Translations under genes and position numbers: made by a program
In this document: piece by piece, positions 22,630 to 33,855 of the stretch
Numbering within the stretch: the stretch's first letter is position 1
Layout of the letters: each line of letters opens with the position of its first letter
DNA from: Megascapheus bottae
Taxonomy: Eukaryota; Chordata; Mammalia; Rodentia; Geomyidae
DNA: 64,000 nucleotides
Assembly: GCA_024803745.1 (NCBI GenBank)
Contig: JANJXV010000189.1
Span: forward strand, 674,861 to 738,860
Direction of reading: 5' to 3'
Notes under the pieces: model-generated
The model's input: the letters and a program-made list of their open reading frames with translations, nothing else
Database searches by the model: none
Told to the model about the DNA's origin: nothing

Positions 22630-23202
22630 TGTTGTAAGGCACCTCAATTATGATAAACAGAGACGCCACATGTTGAGAAGTTGAACTGCGAGTCTTTATT
22701 GGAAAGCCAGTGACTGCAGGTGATTGCCTGTCAGAAAGACCTGCAGTCCCTCGAATACACATAACAATGTTAGAAAATTGAGCCATGAGAGTAGCAAAGC
22801 AAGGAAAGAGCAGAAAAACAATACCGAACAACCAGATCAATTCCGATGGAAAGCTGAAGTGGGATGCCATGATAGTCTGCACCTAAATAGTATCAGGGGC
22901 TGTGGTAGGGTCACAGGAAACTCAAGATTCTACCAAGTTCAAGGCACAAGACTGATAGGTCCAGTAACCTATCATCCAAGACCCTGCCCATGCTCCTAGG
23001 TACACCCATCACATGAGAGGTGGGACTTCCCTTCTTCCACCGTGAAGACAATATGGTGCCAGTTAAACCCAATACTCTGTCATCCACTATGTGGCCAGAT
23101 GACACCAGCTACATCCAGTGACCTTATTTCATATACTGCCATACAGCATAGAGCTCCCAGCATATGAGCCTATGTTATAGTAGCTACACCCAAATCACAA
23201 CA
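22630..23202 (-). mobile_element. LTR (ERV), family A
   Basis: On the minus strand it begins TGTTGTGATTTGGG and ends CTTACAACA, giving inverted TGTTGT/ACAACA ends, and it has CCAATAAAG as a likely polyadenylation signal. It aligns over several hundred bases with 10430-10900 (+), for example GGTTACTGGACCTATCAG versus GGTTACAGGACCCATCAG and the shared TTTTTCTGCTCTTTC block. I found no convincing target duplication. No internal retroviral genes are seen. Confidence 0.65.
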
Positions 23203-23224
23203 TTGTCTGTGAAAGAGATCCCTT

Positions 23225-23385
23225 AGCCAGGCACCAGTGGCTTATACTTATAATAGTAGCTACTCAGGAGGCTGAAGTCTGAGGACTGTGGCTTGAAGGC
23301 ATCCTAGGCAGACAAATCCAAGAGAAGCTAGAAACAAAGTTAAGATTCCTGGAGAGTTTCTGAGTTCAAGCCCCAGTACTGGAGA
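23225..23385 (+). mobile_element. Type II SINE, internally deleted
   Basis: Head intact; most of the right monomer is missing. Confidence 0.7.
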
Positions 23386-23581
23386 TAGAGAGAGACAGAG
23401 GGAGAGAACATGTTGCTATGTCCCAGCTTCCTGGGAGATGGAGGTAAAAGGATTTCAAGTGTTCAAGAACAGTGTGGGCATCATAGTGAGATAGGATCTC
23501 ATGATGAAATGGAAACTCTGGACAATCAATTTATCATTCTTCTCTTGATACCTAACGAATTTCCTCTTCTCCCACTTTTTC

Positions 23582-23637
23582 TTTTTGGTGCTGGTCGTGG
23601 GGCTTAAACTCAGACCTCAGGTGCTGAATCTGAGCTT
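23582..23637 (-). mobile_element. Type II SINE, outer part 1
   Basis: Start of the antisense tail, broken by the nested copy. Confidence 0.7.
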
Positions 23638-23843
23638 TTTTTTTTTTTTTTTTTTTTTGCCAGTCCTGGGCTTGAGCTCAGGGCCTGAGCACTGTCCTTG
23701 GACTTTCTCAAGGCCAGAGCTCTACCACTTGAGCCTCAGCACCACTTCCAGCTTTTTTTCTATGTATGTGGTACCGAGGAATCGAACCCGGGTCTTCATG
23801 CATACTAGGCAAGCACTTTAACCACTAGGCCAAACTCCCGGCA
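23638..23843 (-). mobile_element. Type I SINE nested in a Type II SINE
   Basis: Near-consensus. Flanked by perfect GAATCTGAGCTT duplications at 23626-23637 and 23844-23855. Confidence 0.95.
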
Positions 23844-24032
23844 GAATCTGAGCTTCTTTTGCTCAAAGCTAGTACTCTACTCCTTGAGCCACTTCCAACT
23901 TTTTCTGGGTAATTCGTTCGAGATAAGAATCTCACAGACTTCCCTGCCCAGAATGGCTTTGAATCATGATCCTGAGAGCTAAGCCTCCTGAGTAGGTAGG
24001 ATTACAGCTGTGAGTCACAAGTGCTCAGCTCT
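23844..24032 (-). mobile_element. Type II SINE, outer part 2
   Basis: Rest of the dimer broken at 23637. Confidence 0.75.
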
Positions 24033-24109
24033 TATCTCACTTTTGATGAAGTGGTATACTCTAAGTGTATGTTCTTGGCCTGCCTTTGGCAAGAAACCTG
24101 TTTAACCCA

Positions 24110-24480
24110 GTATGTTAGTCAGCTTTGTGATACTGTGACAAAATATCTAAAATAGTCATCTTATGAAGAAGAAAGGTTTATGTTGGCTCATATTTTCACA
24201 GATTTCAGGCCATGATCTCCTGGTTTGTGTCTGTGGTAAGGCCATATAACATGGCATGGTGCTCATGGAAAAGGACACTTCAAAAGAGACTGCTTACCAG
24301 AGACTGAAGAAGCCAAGGTCCCAATATCTCCTTCAAGGACATACTTTCCAATAACCTAACTTCCTCCCCCTAGTCCCCACCTTCTAAAGGCTCCTCTGCC
24401 TTCTAGTGGCTCCACAGGCTGGAGACTTAACTTTTTCTCACGTGGCCATTGGAGGGTCCTATCTCAATTATAGCAGCTAC
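24110..24480 (+). mobile_element. Ancient interspersed repeat (LTR or DNA transposon)
   Basis: Starts TATGTTAGTCAGCTTTGTGA and runs through AAAGGTTTATGTTGGCTCAT and CCTAACTTCCTCCCCCTAG. This series is familiar from repeated mammalian elements, but I cannot fix the family. Confidence 0.4.
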
Positions 24481-25119
24481 TTTGGCACGCATTCTTCTAA
24501 GCTGGATGTCTCCTCTTAGTAATTTCTCATCTATATACCTTCCTGGGCTACTGATCTTTGTCAATCCCCAGAGGTCTCTGCTGATTGGAACTTGAGCCCT
24601 TCTCTTTTCCCTATTGCAGTAGTTTTCCACTCACCCTGAGGACTACACATCCATTGAACAACAGTTCTACCACTAAGCTATACCCTCAGACCTATGATAG
24701 TCTTGAATGAAGTATTCTTTGTAGTTTCATCTACTATAAGTATAATTTTTCTTTAATGTGATTGAGAAGGAAATAAGACTTACCTGATGATGATGTCTGT
24801 TACTCTGTGGCTAGACCACCCACAATGTGACTTGAAAGGGAGAGCTGCCAATTCTTAAGAGTGAACAGTGGTCTGCAATTCCTGCCTTGAACACTCTCCT
24901 TGAACACCAAAGTGGGGAAACAATGCTAAGAGAGCAGGTGGGGTTACTCCCAGGGGAGTGGGTAAGAAAGTAGAAAACTTAAAATCAGGTGTTCACTTCT
25001 TCATTATCAGACCTAGAGGAGAGAATCTTCGTGCTCACCAGTCAGTCTCTGGTGCTAGAGGGAAGAGTAAGAGGCCTGAGTGATGCCGAATTTTTTTGAT
25101 TGTTGTTGTTTTTTGGTTT
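24481..25119. other. Unique stretch
   Basis: No gene recognised. Confidence 0.35.
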
Positions 25120-25164
25120 TTGCTGATGCTCTACCACTTGCACTATGCCTCTAATTTGGATTTT
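25120..25164 (-). mobile_element. Type II SINE, outer part 1
   Basis: Antisense tail fragment that continues at 25355. Confidence 0.6.
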
Positions 25165-25354
25165 TTTTTTTGCCAGCCCTGGGCTTAAGTTCAGGGCCTG
25201 AGCACTGTCCTTGGACTTTCTCAAGGCTAGAGCTCTACCACTTGAGCCTCAGCACTATTCTGGATTTTTTGTATGTATGTGGTACTGAGGAATTGAACAC
25301 GGGTCTTTGTGCATGCTAGGCAAGCACTCTACAACTAGGCCAAACTCCCAGCCC
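25165..25354 (-). mobile_element. Type I SINE nested in a Type II SINE
   Basis: CTCTAATTTGGATTTTT on both sides (near 25149 and 25355) is the target duplication. Confidence 0.9.
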
Positions 25355-25512
25355 CTCTAATTTGGATTTTTTGCTAGATTACTGGATATACATATACATA
25401 TATAAAATTCTTATATTTGTTGGTCCAGGCTGACTTCAAACTGAGATCCTCAGATCTTAGCTATTCCTCTTGAACAGCTAGAATTACAGGTTGAGTCACC
25501 AGCACATTGGCA
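25355..25512 (-). mobile_element. Type II SINE, outer part 2
   Basis: The 7SL-like head with a small TATACA expansion at 25388-25403. Confidence 0.65.
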
Positions 25513-25602
25513 ATCTCTGGCACATAGCAACCACAGCTAATTTTCACATTTAAGATTTAATACACATAGAAAAATTTTCCATCCATTCCCTTTGTATTTT
25601 TA

Positions 25603-25816
25603 TCAGCTGTTGGTTTTGAACTCAGGGCCTCAGCTTTTGTACTCAAGAACAGCACTCAACCATTGAGCCATAGTGCCATTAGTGGTTTTCTGGTGGCTAA
25701 TGAGAAATAAGAGATTCATGAACTTTCTTGCCCTGGCTGGCTTTGAACTGCTATCCTGACATCCCAGCCTCCTGGGTAACTAGGAGATCAGGGGTGTGAG
25801 GCACCAGCGCCTGCTT
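25603..25816 (-). mobile_element. Type II SINE
   Basis: Full-length, diverged. Confidence 0.8.
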
Positions 25817-26202
25817 CCCTTTGTTTTTGTTTTTGTTTTGTTTTTTAACAACTCTTTTGTAAAGAGACAGGGAAGGAGGAAATAAAAAGGCTAGATTGAT
25901 TCATGCATCAGATACAAATGTGTCACTATTACTTGCATAATATCCATCCAAAATGTTGCCCAGTAATGGAAATCAATCAGTTAAGCAAGGCTAGGTATAT
26001 TAGTGCTACAGATGCAAATATTGACTCTCTATTTTCACCCTCCACAGAGTAACTATAGTTGCCTTGAAAGAACATTGATCCTCTGTCCAAGCAAATGAAA
26101 ACACGAAGTGCTTAGGGTGTTCTTCCAGGAAGGTTTTTCAGCCCTGGTGCTTGGCTTGAAGAATCTTTACCATTGTAGTCCACTTTTTTAAAATGAAAAA
26201 AC
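25817..26202. other. Unique stretch
   Basis: Nothing recognised. Confidence 0.35.
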
Positions 26203-26390
26203 TTTTAACTACTCAGAAGTCTAAGATCTGGGGATCAAGGATAGAAGCCAGCCCAGGTAGACAAATTCAAATCCAATTAACTAGACGTGGAAATATGGTA
26301 GAGTGCCAGCCTTAAATAGAAAGCTAGGCTAAGCTAAGAAAGCTAACCTAAGAAAGCAAGAGGCCCTGAGTTCAAGTCCCAGTACCACCA
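26203..26390 (+). mobile_element. Type II SINE, 5'-truncated
   Basis: Lacks the first part of the head; the tail has a small CTAAG expansion (26328-26358). Confidence 0.7.
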
Positions 26391-26460
26391 CAGACACACA
26401 CACACGCACACACACACACACACACAGGACCGGACCACCACTACCACACACGCACACGCG

Positions 26461-26519
<59 letters not shown>

Positions 26520-26552
26520 GACCGGACCACCACTACCACCACCACCACCAAC
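26391..26552 (+). repeat. Composite (CA)n satellite with duplicated spacer
   Basis: Two CA arrays, each bordered by GACCGGACCACCACTACCAC (26428-26447 and 26520-26539), with interspersed CG-containing units and a final ACC run. Confidence 0.95.
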
Positions 26553-26558
26553 AGAATA

Positions 26559-26640
26559 TGGATGTGGGTACAGCTCAGTGGTAGAGTCTTTGCCTAGCAT
26601 TTGCAAGGTTCTGAGTTCAATGCTCAGTATCTAAAAACAA
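26559..26640 (+). mobile_element. ID monomer
   Basis: ACAGCTCAGTGGTAGAGTCT and GAGTTCAATGCTCAG; single tRNA-like unit. Confidence 0.7.
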
Positions 26641-26690
26641 ATAGTGAGATACATAAAATCCAAAAGAGTGTATAAAATTTTGCATTCATT

Positions 26691-26888
26691 GGGCCGGGAG
26701 TTTGGTCTAGTGGTTAAAGTGCTTGCCTAGCATGCATGAAGACCCGGGTTCGAGTCCTCGGTACCACATATGTAGAAAAAGCCAGAAGTGGTGCTGAGGC
26801 TCAAGTGGTAGAGCTCTAGCCTTGAGAAAGTCCAGGGACAGTGCTCAGGCCCTGAGCTCAAGCCCAGGACTGGCAAAAAAAAAAAAAT
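26691..26888 (+). mobile_element. Type I SINE
   Basis: Near-consensus young copy with an A tail. Confidence 0.9.
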
Positions 26889-26919
26889 GACATTCACTTT
26901 TTTTGTATGTCTGCTTTTT

Positions 26920-27003
26920 TCTTTCTGGTGGGACACTAAGGATTAGACCCAAAGCCTCACACGTGGTAGACAAGTCCTCTGTCTCTGAATAGCAGTCCTA
27001 GCC
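26920..27003 (-). mobile_element. ID monomer
   Basis: Antisense, diverged single unit. Confidence 0.5.
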
Positions 27004-27101
27004 TGACACTAACATGTTAGACCCTCTAGCCAGAGTATGACTCACTTCTTGATCTGGACACCAAGCAAAGTGCCCAGCTGTCCAGGAAACAAAGAAGAGG
27101 A

Positions 27102-27326
27102 AGCTGAGTGCTGGTGGCTCACACTTGTAATCCCAGCTACCCAGGAGGTTAAGATCTAGGGATTATGGTTCAAAGCCAGTCTGGGAACGTCAGTGAGATT
27201 CTTATCTGTAAATGGCCAGCAAAACACCAGAAGTTGGAGGTATGGCTCAAGTTTAAAACATCAGTCTTGAGTGAAAAAGCCAAAGGACACAGCAAAGCCC
27301 TGAGTTCTAGCCACAATACCAGCACA
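27102..27326 (+). mobile_element. Type II SINE
   Basis: Full-length with a GAAA tail. Confidence 0.8.
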
Positions 27327-27664
27327 AAGAAAGAAAGAAATGAAGGGAAAGTAATAGCCACCATAGAAGAGGCTCATTCTTCATTTTATAACCACAGTCG
27401 TCTTTAGGGAAAAACAAGTATAAATATCAGTATAAAGCACAGAACAGAGCAGGCATCTGGATATTATTTTTTCCTCTAGATGATAGTGCATGTGCCACTA
27501 TTTAGAACAGTCCATGTGTGGTTAGGAAAAATATCAAAATTACTCATTTTTTTTCTCTGAAGACTTTGAGGCAAGGACTTGAGTTCCTAAACTGGTGATA
27601 AGACAGCTTTTCCAGCCCCAAAGTTCTTATTTTAAAGCGAGTATCAATATTTGACTCAGCACCT
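27327..27664. other. Unique stretch
   Basis: Nothing recognised. Confidence 0.35.
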
Positions 27665-27842
27665 TGACCTTTTTCTGGCTGTCTCAAGTACTACCTAAGA
27701 CATGCTTCCAGCTTTTTGCTTGTTGATTGGGAGATAGAGTTTCATGGACTTTTCGGCCCAGCTGACTTTGAACTGTGATTTCCCCAAATCCAGGTGAACT
27801 GAGTAGCTAGGATTACAGATGTAAGCCACCAGCACGCAGCTC
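27665..27842 (-). mobile_element. Type II SINE, tail partly lost
   Basis: Head complete, right monomer short. Confidence 0.7.
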
Positions 27843-27884
27843 TGCTCACTGTTTTGTTTCTTTTTTTCTTTGTTATTGTTTTGG

Positions 27885-27967
27885 TTCTTTTTATAGTGCT
27901 AGGAACTGAACGCATGGGCTTTGCACATGTTTGGCAAGGAGCCCATCACTGAACTGTCGCCCCAGCC
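27885..27967 (-). mobile_element. ID monomer
   Basis: Antisense unit ending CGCCCCAGCCCC. Confidence 0.6.
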
Positions 27968-28249
27968 CCTTTAGCCCTGCTTCTGATGTCAACAGGCAAG
28001 GGGGCCAGCTAGTCACCAGAGTGTTTTTCTATGCTTCTATGACCAGTGTGGTTTGTGGTGTAACAGTCTATTCTTTGAGGTCTACTCATTCATTTGTTAC
28101 TTGTAAAGATTTTTGTTTTTGACTTATAAGTAGAAGCTATTAGGGAAGGTGGCCTTTATCTTTTGGCAATCTGTTTTCTGGCATTTTTGTTTGGCTTCAT
28201 TCGTCTTCTTGGCCAAAACTGTAGTGTACTTTAATCCTCTTCTTAATTT

Positions 28250-28305
28250 TTTTTCTTTGTAGATAGTGAGGCTTGAATTCAAGGCCTCATACTCTCACAT
28301 GGGAT
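28250..28305 (-). mobile_element. ID-like fragment
   Basis: GAGGCTTGAATTCAAGGCCT only; weak. Confidence 0.4.
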
Positions 28306-28333
28306 TTTTTTTTTCCTTTTCTTTTTAAAAACT

Positions 28334-28576
28334 TTTGTACCTGTCCTGGTGCTTAAACTCAGGAATTGGGTATTATCCCTGAGCTCTTTTGTTCCAGCTT
28401 AGCTCTCTACTCCATGAGTGACAGCTCCACTTCTAGATTTTTGGTGGTTAATTGGAGATAAGGGTCTCAGGGAGTTTCCTGTCTGGGCTCTCTTTGGACT
28501 ATGATCCTTATCTCACAGTCTCTTGAGTATGTTGGAAGTATGTTGGATTACAGGTATGAGTCATCAGTGCCTGGCT
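28334..28576 (-). mobile_element. Type II SINE
   Basis: Full-length, with a short repeat of GTATGTTGGA inside the head. Confidence 0.8.
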
Positions 28577-28595
28577 TCACATATTTTTGTTTTGT

Positions 28596-28822
28596 TTTGT
28601 TTCCTTGTCCTGGGGTTGGGCACTGTCCCTGAGCCTCTTTGTGCTCTACCATTTTAAATTCTACCACTTGAGTCAAAGTACCACTTTTGGCTTTTTTTCT
28701 GAGTAGTTTATTAGAGATAGGAGTCTCACAGACTTTTCTGCCTGGCCTGGCTTCAAACTGTGATCCTCAGATCTCAGCCTCCTGAATAGCTAGGATTACA
28801 GGTGGGAGACACCAGTGCCTCA
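28596..28822 (-). mobile_element. Type II SINE
   Basis: Full-length, directly before the 5S pseudogene. Confidence 0.8.
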
Positions 28823-28838
28823 TTCTCCTCTATATTTT

Positions 28839-28924
28839 TCTCCCAAGTATTAACCAGGACTGACACTGCTTAGCTTCTGAGATCAGATGAGATCAGGCAT
28901 GTTCACTGTGGTATGGCTGTAAAC
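28839..28924 (-). pseudogene. 5S rRNA pseudogene
   Basis: The minus strand matches the 5' two thirds of mammalian 5S rRNA. In plus orientation the blocks CTGCTTAGCTTCTGAGATCA, GATGAGATCAGGC and GTGGTATGGCTGT follow the 5S antisense in order. A few bases are missing in the CTCCCATCCAAGTAC block and the 3' end of the RNA is absent, so it is a truncated retro-pseudogene. It follows a Type II SINE and precedes a TG repeat. Confidence 0.85.
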
Positions 28925-28948
28925 TCCATATTTTTTTGTGTATCATTT

Positions 28949-28951
<3 letters not shown>

Positions 28952-29000
<49 letters not shown>
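28952..29000 (+). repeat. (TG)n microsatellite
   Basis: About 24 units at the tail end of an antisense SINE. Confidence 0.95.
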
Positions 29001-29002
<2 letters not shown>

Positions 29003-29006
<4 letters not shown>

Positions 29007-29225
29007 CCTGGTACTGGGACTTCAATCCCAGCCTGGGCACTGTCCCTTAGCTCTTTATTTGCTCAAGGCTGGCACTGTACTACTTGAGCCACCCCACCAC
29101 TTCTATCTTTTTGCTGGTTAGAGATAAACTTGGGGTATGTTTGTCTTGGCTGTCTTCAAGCCAAGGCCCTTGGAGCCCATCTTCCTGGGTAGCTAGGATT
29201 ATAGGCATGAGCCGCGAAGGCTTGG
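29003..29225 (-). mobile_element. Type II SINE
   Basis: Full-length; its 3' tail is the TG array. Confidence 0.8.
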
Positions 29226-29450
29226 CCCTCCTCATTTTTCTTAGTATGATGTTTCTTTAGAGAGCTATATAGTGTTTGTGTTATAAGACGTGTGGCGTAA
29301 CAAGACGCTATGTATACTCAAGGGCTTTATGACAACACATTCATGGACATCATATTTAAAGCTTTAGAGAGACTAAAAAGTTTGTGGATTCTGCTAGCTC
29401 TTTGGGCACTAGATGATGAGGAACAATAGTATCAATCAGTCTAGGGATAT

Positions 29451-29507
29451 CTTCCCTCTCTCTGTCTCTCTGTCTGTGTCTGTCTGTTTGTCTCTCTCCC
29501 TCCCTCT
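29451..29507 (+). repeat. (TC)n/(TGTC)n low-complexity tract
   Basis: Pyrimidine-rich imperfect repeat. Confidence 0.8.
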
Positions 29508-30189
29508 AAATTGAGGCCACTCAGATTGACATCCATAATGCAACCTAAAACATATTTGCTCTTTTCTCTCCAATTTCCCCTTACTCTCTAACTCAGAGGT
29601 CGGTCAAGACACTTGCTTCATGGGAAAACCCTCCAGAAGTGGACAGTGAGGGGTTAACTGGAGTCTCTGTGAGAGCTCAGGCATTTTGGTTATATCTATA
29701 ATGAGCAGGAGGCAATTTGTCACCTGCTCCAGGGACACTAATGCCCATAAGTTCATTGGCTGCAGACAACTGGCTCCCCAGGGGACTGAAAAGGGTAAAT
29801 CGCTGCGGGACTTTGTCTTGTTGCTTCATCTGCACCCTTGGCTCCTTAGGCAGGACTGAGGAAGGCAGTCTAGGGATCACTTGTCAGTCCATTGTGTTCC
29901 TCCAAGGGAAGGCTTCTGCTTTCTTTGCCAGGTCTTCGGGGCAGACTTGAGGCAGTGCTGTTGAAGGAAGTCCTTCCAAGGTACTGTTCTTCACTGAACA
30001 AAACTTAGGGCAATCTGGAGTGGAATTCTAGCACTCAAGAAGTATATCTCATGAGGGTTTTCTGCCATGGAGACTATGGAGTGCCACCAAGAAACGAGAC
30101 CATAACATAAGAAATATATCAGGGAAGGCTTGCATTTAGCTGCAGATGGCAGCAAACTCACTGGGTATGGGCAGTCCAGGACAGTCACT
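29508..30189. other. Unique stretch
   Basis: Short frames on both strands but no recognisable exon. Confidence 0.35.
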
Positions 30190-30256
30190 CTGGCACTTGA
30201 CAGGATTTTGAGTTCAAGGTCAGCGTGGGTTATACAATGAAACTCTGTCTCATAAA
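30190..30256 (+). mobile_element. 7SL monomer 3' half
   Basis: GAGTTCAAGGTCAGCGTGGG and CAATGAAACTCTGTCTCAT match the end of B1. Confidence 0.65.
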
Positions 30257-30268
30257 AAAATGAAATGA

Positions 30269-30370
30269 AGCTGGGTGAGGTGACTCACGCCTGAAATCCT
30301 AGCTACTCAGGAGGCTGAGATCGGAGGATCTCGGTTCAAAGCCAGCCTGAACACCAAAGGACCTGAGAGC
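30269..30370 (+). mobile_element. Type II/III SINE head
   Basis: The head ends abruptly and is followed by an oppositely oriented tail. Confidence 0.75.
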
Positions 30371-30439
30371 TGGTTGCTATCCCTGAACTGTTTTTCTCAA
30401 GGCTAGCCGTCATCCATTTTGCACATAGCTCCACTTCCG

Positions 30440-30440
<1 letters not shown>
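30371..30440 (-). mobile_element. SINE right monomer, inverted relative to the adjoining head
   Basis: TATCCCTGAACTG and CTCAAGGCTAGCCGTCATCC are antisense tail. Joined directly to a sense head. Confidence 0.6.

Positions 30441-30442
<2 letters not shown>

Positions 30443-30488
<46 letters not shown>
30443..30488 (+). repeat. (TG)n microsatellite
   Basis: About 22 units. Confidence 0.95.
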
Positions 30489-30489
<1 letters not shown>

Positions 30490-30599
30490 TTATATATAAT
30501 CAAACACACCTGGGTTCCATGCTAAGCTACACTGCCAGCTCTGGGAATATTTCAAACTTATGGAAAAGTTACCAGCTCTATTGGTGACTTACAGCCTGA

Positions 30600-31155
30600 G
30601 AGATCTCTTTTTGACATCGCCCCATTTGTTAGGAAATGGAAAGACTTAGAAAACCATATTAAGTGAAGTAAGCCAGACTCAAAGGAAGTTAGGCTCAATG
30701 GTTTCCCTCATTTGTCATAATCAGTAGAAACCTTGGGCTCTCCTAGCAGAGATTCGCAATAGAGCAAAACCTAGATACATAAGGCCATATAGTATGAAGC
30801 TAAGTGAAAGGACCTCTAGGATACTGAAACAAAAACCATATAATGAATGATTGTTGTCCTTAATGTACTATGTTATCTCTCATCTCTTTTGCTGTCCCTT
30901 GGTTATCTCATATTGTTACAGTATCTCACTTTGTTATCTGATATATTGGATATATTTGTATTTGGTTATTTGAAATTGGATAGGGAAGGGGGGAAAACCA
31001 AGATGGGAGGGTGGGGGGTTGGGTAATGGGGACCAAGACATGTGAAAGGGTATCAATGTACGTTAATTAATGCACCTTCTATCTGGCAAATATCATGTAA
31101 CCCTTTTATTAATTACAATAAAAATATTTTAAAATAGAATATTGAAAGTAAAAAA
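30600..31155 (+). mobile_element. L1 3' end
   Basis: AAGTGAAGTAAGCCAGACTC is a well-known L1 3' segment. It leads through a G-rich tract (30985-31022) to ATGTAACCCTTTTATTAATT and an A-rich end. The same terminal block recurs at 41475-41630 and, reversed, at 37363-37493, so this is a local L1 subfamily. 5'-truncated; no intact ORF. Confidence 0.7.
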
Positions 31156-31469
31156 AAAAAAAACAACAAGTAAGTTAAATGATGGCAAACTGAAGATGCT
31201 GTAAACACGGAATTCTTCAGGGCAAATCCCTGGGCTGCAGAAAGTGGTTCAGCCTTAGATTTTTATAATACAGCTGGGTAGACATTAATTGTATACTGGG
31301 GTAAGGCCAAGTACTCATCTCAAAGACCCAGGACCACACCCAAAGCCCCCTAAATCAGAGCGTCAGAATCTAGCCATAACAAGTGAGCTCTCTTAGATTA
31401 TTGAGGCATGCTGACTGTTTTTCCTAAATTAGAACATGTTAACCACATTGGTATGGTTGCTGTGGCTGT
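31156..31469. other. Unique stretch
   Basis: Nothing recognised. Confidence 0.35.
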
Positions 31470-31535
31470 TAAGGTACTGTGGATTTAACTAAGGGCCTCA
31501 TGCATGCCAGGCAAGTGCTCTACTACTTTACCTTG
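31470..31535 (-). mobile_element. ID monomer
   Basis: GCATGCCAGGCAAGTGCTCT; short antisense unit. Confidence 0.6.
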
Positions 31536-33196
31536 TAATGTTGATTACACTTTAAGAAATATTTATGTGGCCTTCCTGAAGAGCTGTGGCTTCCCCTCTA
31601 GTGATCCATGTGACTGTATAATTCATGTTTACCAAGGTCTCAGCAAACAAAAGCCAGAAAATTGGTAAAGATAAAATTAGACCCAAAGTAGAAAAAAAAT
31701 TAATTTGGATTTCTCTAGCTGGAGGATTTCTTGCCTTATAATTAATTTTCTTCCACATTAAAAAAAAATGTGCAGTTGGAATTTTAACTCGGTCATTCTG
31801 GCTTTCTCTTTTCTGATCCTTCACCTCCCTCTGTTGTCCAAGTTCTGTGAAAATGGACCACACAGCATGTAGAGGGAGGAGAGAAAGACATCAGAGGTAG
31901 AAGTCTTCAGAACACTTTCCAGGCAAACCAAACTTCAGAGGGAGGCTGGAGCATTTTAGCTCAGAGTCATTGCTCAGAGCCTGGGCCGTGCCCACCGGAG
32001 GCCAGGCCCAGGAATGGCAGAGCTGGTATGACCCTCTGGCATAGATCACCAGGGAAACAGACATATAGTCAGTGCATGGGCCCATGTAACAGGCAAGGAA
32101 AATGAGGCTCACGTATGCTAACTACCTTATCTAATATGATACAGTAGGCTGTAGAGCAAAATTTTAGATACAGGTAATATGCATTAGTAGATGCTTGCAG
32201 TGGCAGGACAAACTGATATCCCCAAAGCTGCCTGACAAATAGGGACAGGAGGCTACAAAAGAATGGGGAAATAAGGATGGAATAGTAAATCTCTGGTTTC
32301 ATAACCTTACAACCATCAGAAAGGAGGATCCAAGGATCAGAAAACCATCTTCAAGGACTTCAAATGTCCCTATTTAACTCAAGGCCAATCTCTGAGATGA
32401 GAAAGGTGGCCAAGACGGTGACAGTGGGCTGAAGCTCTCTCTCTTCATGGTATACCTCTGCCATGTGCCCCCCTTCTCTGTCATATTTCTTTCTTATACA
32501 CTTCCCCATCACCTTTACTTATATTTGTCCCATGCGCGAATTCTTCTCTTGTTCCATGCAAGAATCGAGGTTGTTTAACTGCCCTAAACTTTCTGGTAAC
32601 ATTTGGTGTATTGGCCAGGAAGTTAGGGATTATGTATGTCTTTTTCTGCCTTGGATTTATCAAATGGTTACACAAGAGTGATTTTGCACTAGTCATCTTT
32701 CTTTCCTCCCATTTCAGAGCTTCAGAGCACGTTCTCTTAGTCATATGAGTTAGAAAAGTTCCATCCAGACCCATCATTGCTAGCCTTCTGAGAGGCTAAG
32801 AAGTTGAAAAAAAAATAAAAGAATAACAGAAACATTCAGAGATGTCTTAAATCAGATCCCCAGAGCCAGGGATGGGGGTGGTAGTGGTAGGGAGATAATT
32901 ATCAGTTAACAACTGTGGGGAGAAACCAATGGAAAATTACTTCACATTCCTGCCTCTCTGTTGGAACCTTAACTTATACTCACTGATGGCTGACCACCAA
33001 GACACTTGTACCTCTTTGTTGACATTCTGCATTGCCAACCCCAGCTCATTCAGAAGCAATGGGTACTTCTCATCAACAACCCTCTTCTCTTCTACATTTC
33101 CTTCATGTGTGAAGCCTTACTCCTCTTATCTACAGCCAATATAGATGCAGTGTAGACAGCTTGTTTTCAGTTCTCAAGTGTTTATTATAAAAATGT
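31536..33196. other. Repeat-poor block, about 1.7 kb
   Basis: No SINE. The frame at 31552-31863 (minus, 103 codons) and that at 32481-32777 (minus) match nothing I recognise and lack clear splice context. Confidence 0.4.
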
Positions 33197-33415
33197 CTTC
33201 AAGCCTATACCTACAATCCTAGCTACTTAGGAAGCTGAGATGTGAAGATCCAGTCCAAAGCCATCCAGGCAAGTAAATCTCTAATTTAACCACCCAAAAT
33301 GATGGAAGTAGAGCTGTGGCTCAAATGGTAAAGAGCTAGACTTGAGCAAAAAAGCTCAGAGACAGTGCCTGGTCCCAGAGTTCAAACCTCAGAATCAGCA
33401 CCAGAAAAAAAAAAA
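33197..33415 (+). mobile_element. Type II SINE
   Basis: Full-length. Confidence 0.8.
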
Positions 33416-33709
33416 AAGCAAAAAGCTTTCAGCTCTCAGTTTGGCAGACATTTCCCCACCGCTCTGTAGTCTCGCACTGCCCTTTGGGTAAACCTGTCTC
33501 AGAACCTGGTATGTTCCTTGCTACTGTCTGTAACTTCTCCACCCCTGCCACCAGGTAATAATACTCCTCTGAAGTAGATGTCTATCTCCCAAAGTCCAAA
33601 GCAACTAGACTCATAAGTTTCATTTTCCCTTGCTAGATATAAAATGACATACAGTTAACTGCTTCAGTAATAAAAACTCAGCAGAAGCAGGGGAGAGGAC
33701 GAAACAAGC

Positions 33710-33711
<2 letters not shown>
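33416..33711. other. Unique stretch
   Basis: Nothing recognised. Confidence 0.35.

Positions 33712-33784
<73 letters not shown>
33712..33784 (+). repeat. (GA)n microsatellite
   Basis: About 30 perfect GA units after GAAA units; mirror-symmetric purine tract. Confidence 0.95.
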
Positions 33785-33787
<3 letters not shown>

Positions 33788-33855
33788 GCTTCAAACTTGG
33801 ATCCTTAGATCTCAGTCACGTGAGTGGCTAGGATTACACAGGAGAAGACAGTACC
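33785..33855 (-). mobile_element. SINE head fragment
   Basis: CTGGCTTCAAACTTGGATCC and GGCTAGGATTACAC from the 7SL-like head. Confidence 0.6.

Noticed and set aside
26391..26552. CRISPR-like repeat-spacer array
   Set aside because: Simple CA satellite in a mammalian genome; no cas genes or regular spacers.
31552..31863. 103-codon minus-strand frame
   Set aside because: Not recognisable as any protein family and of a length expected by chance over 64 kb.
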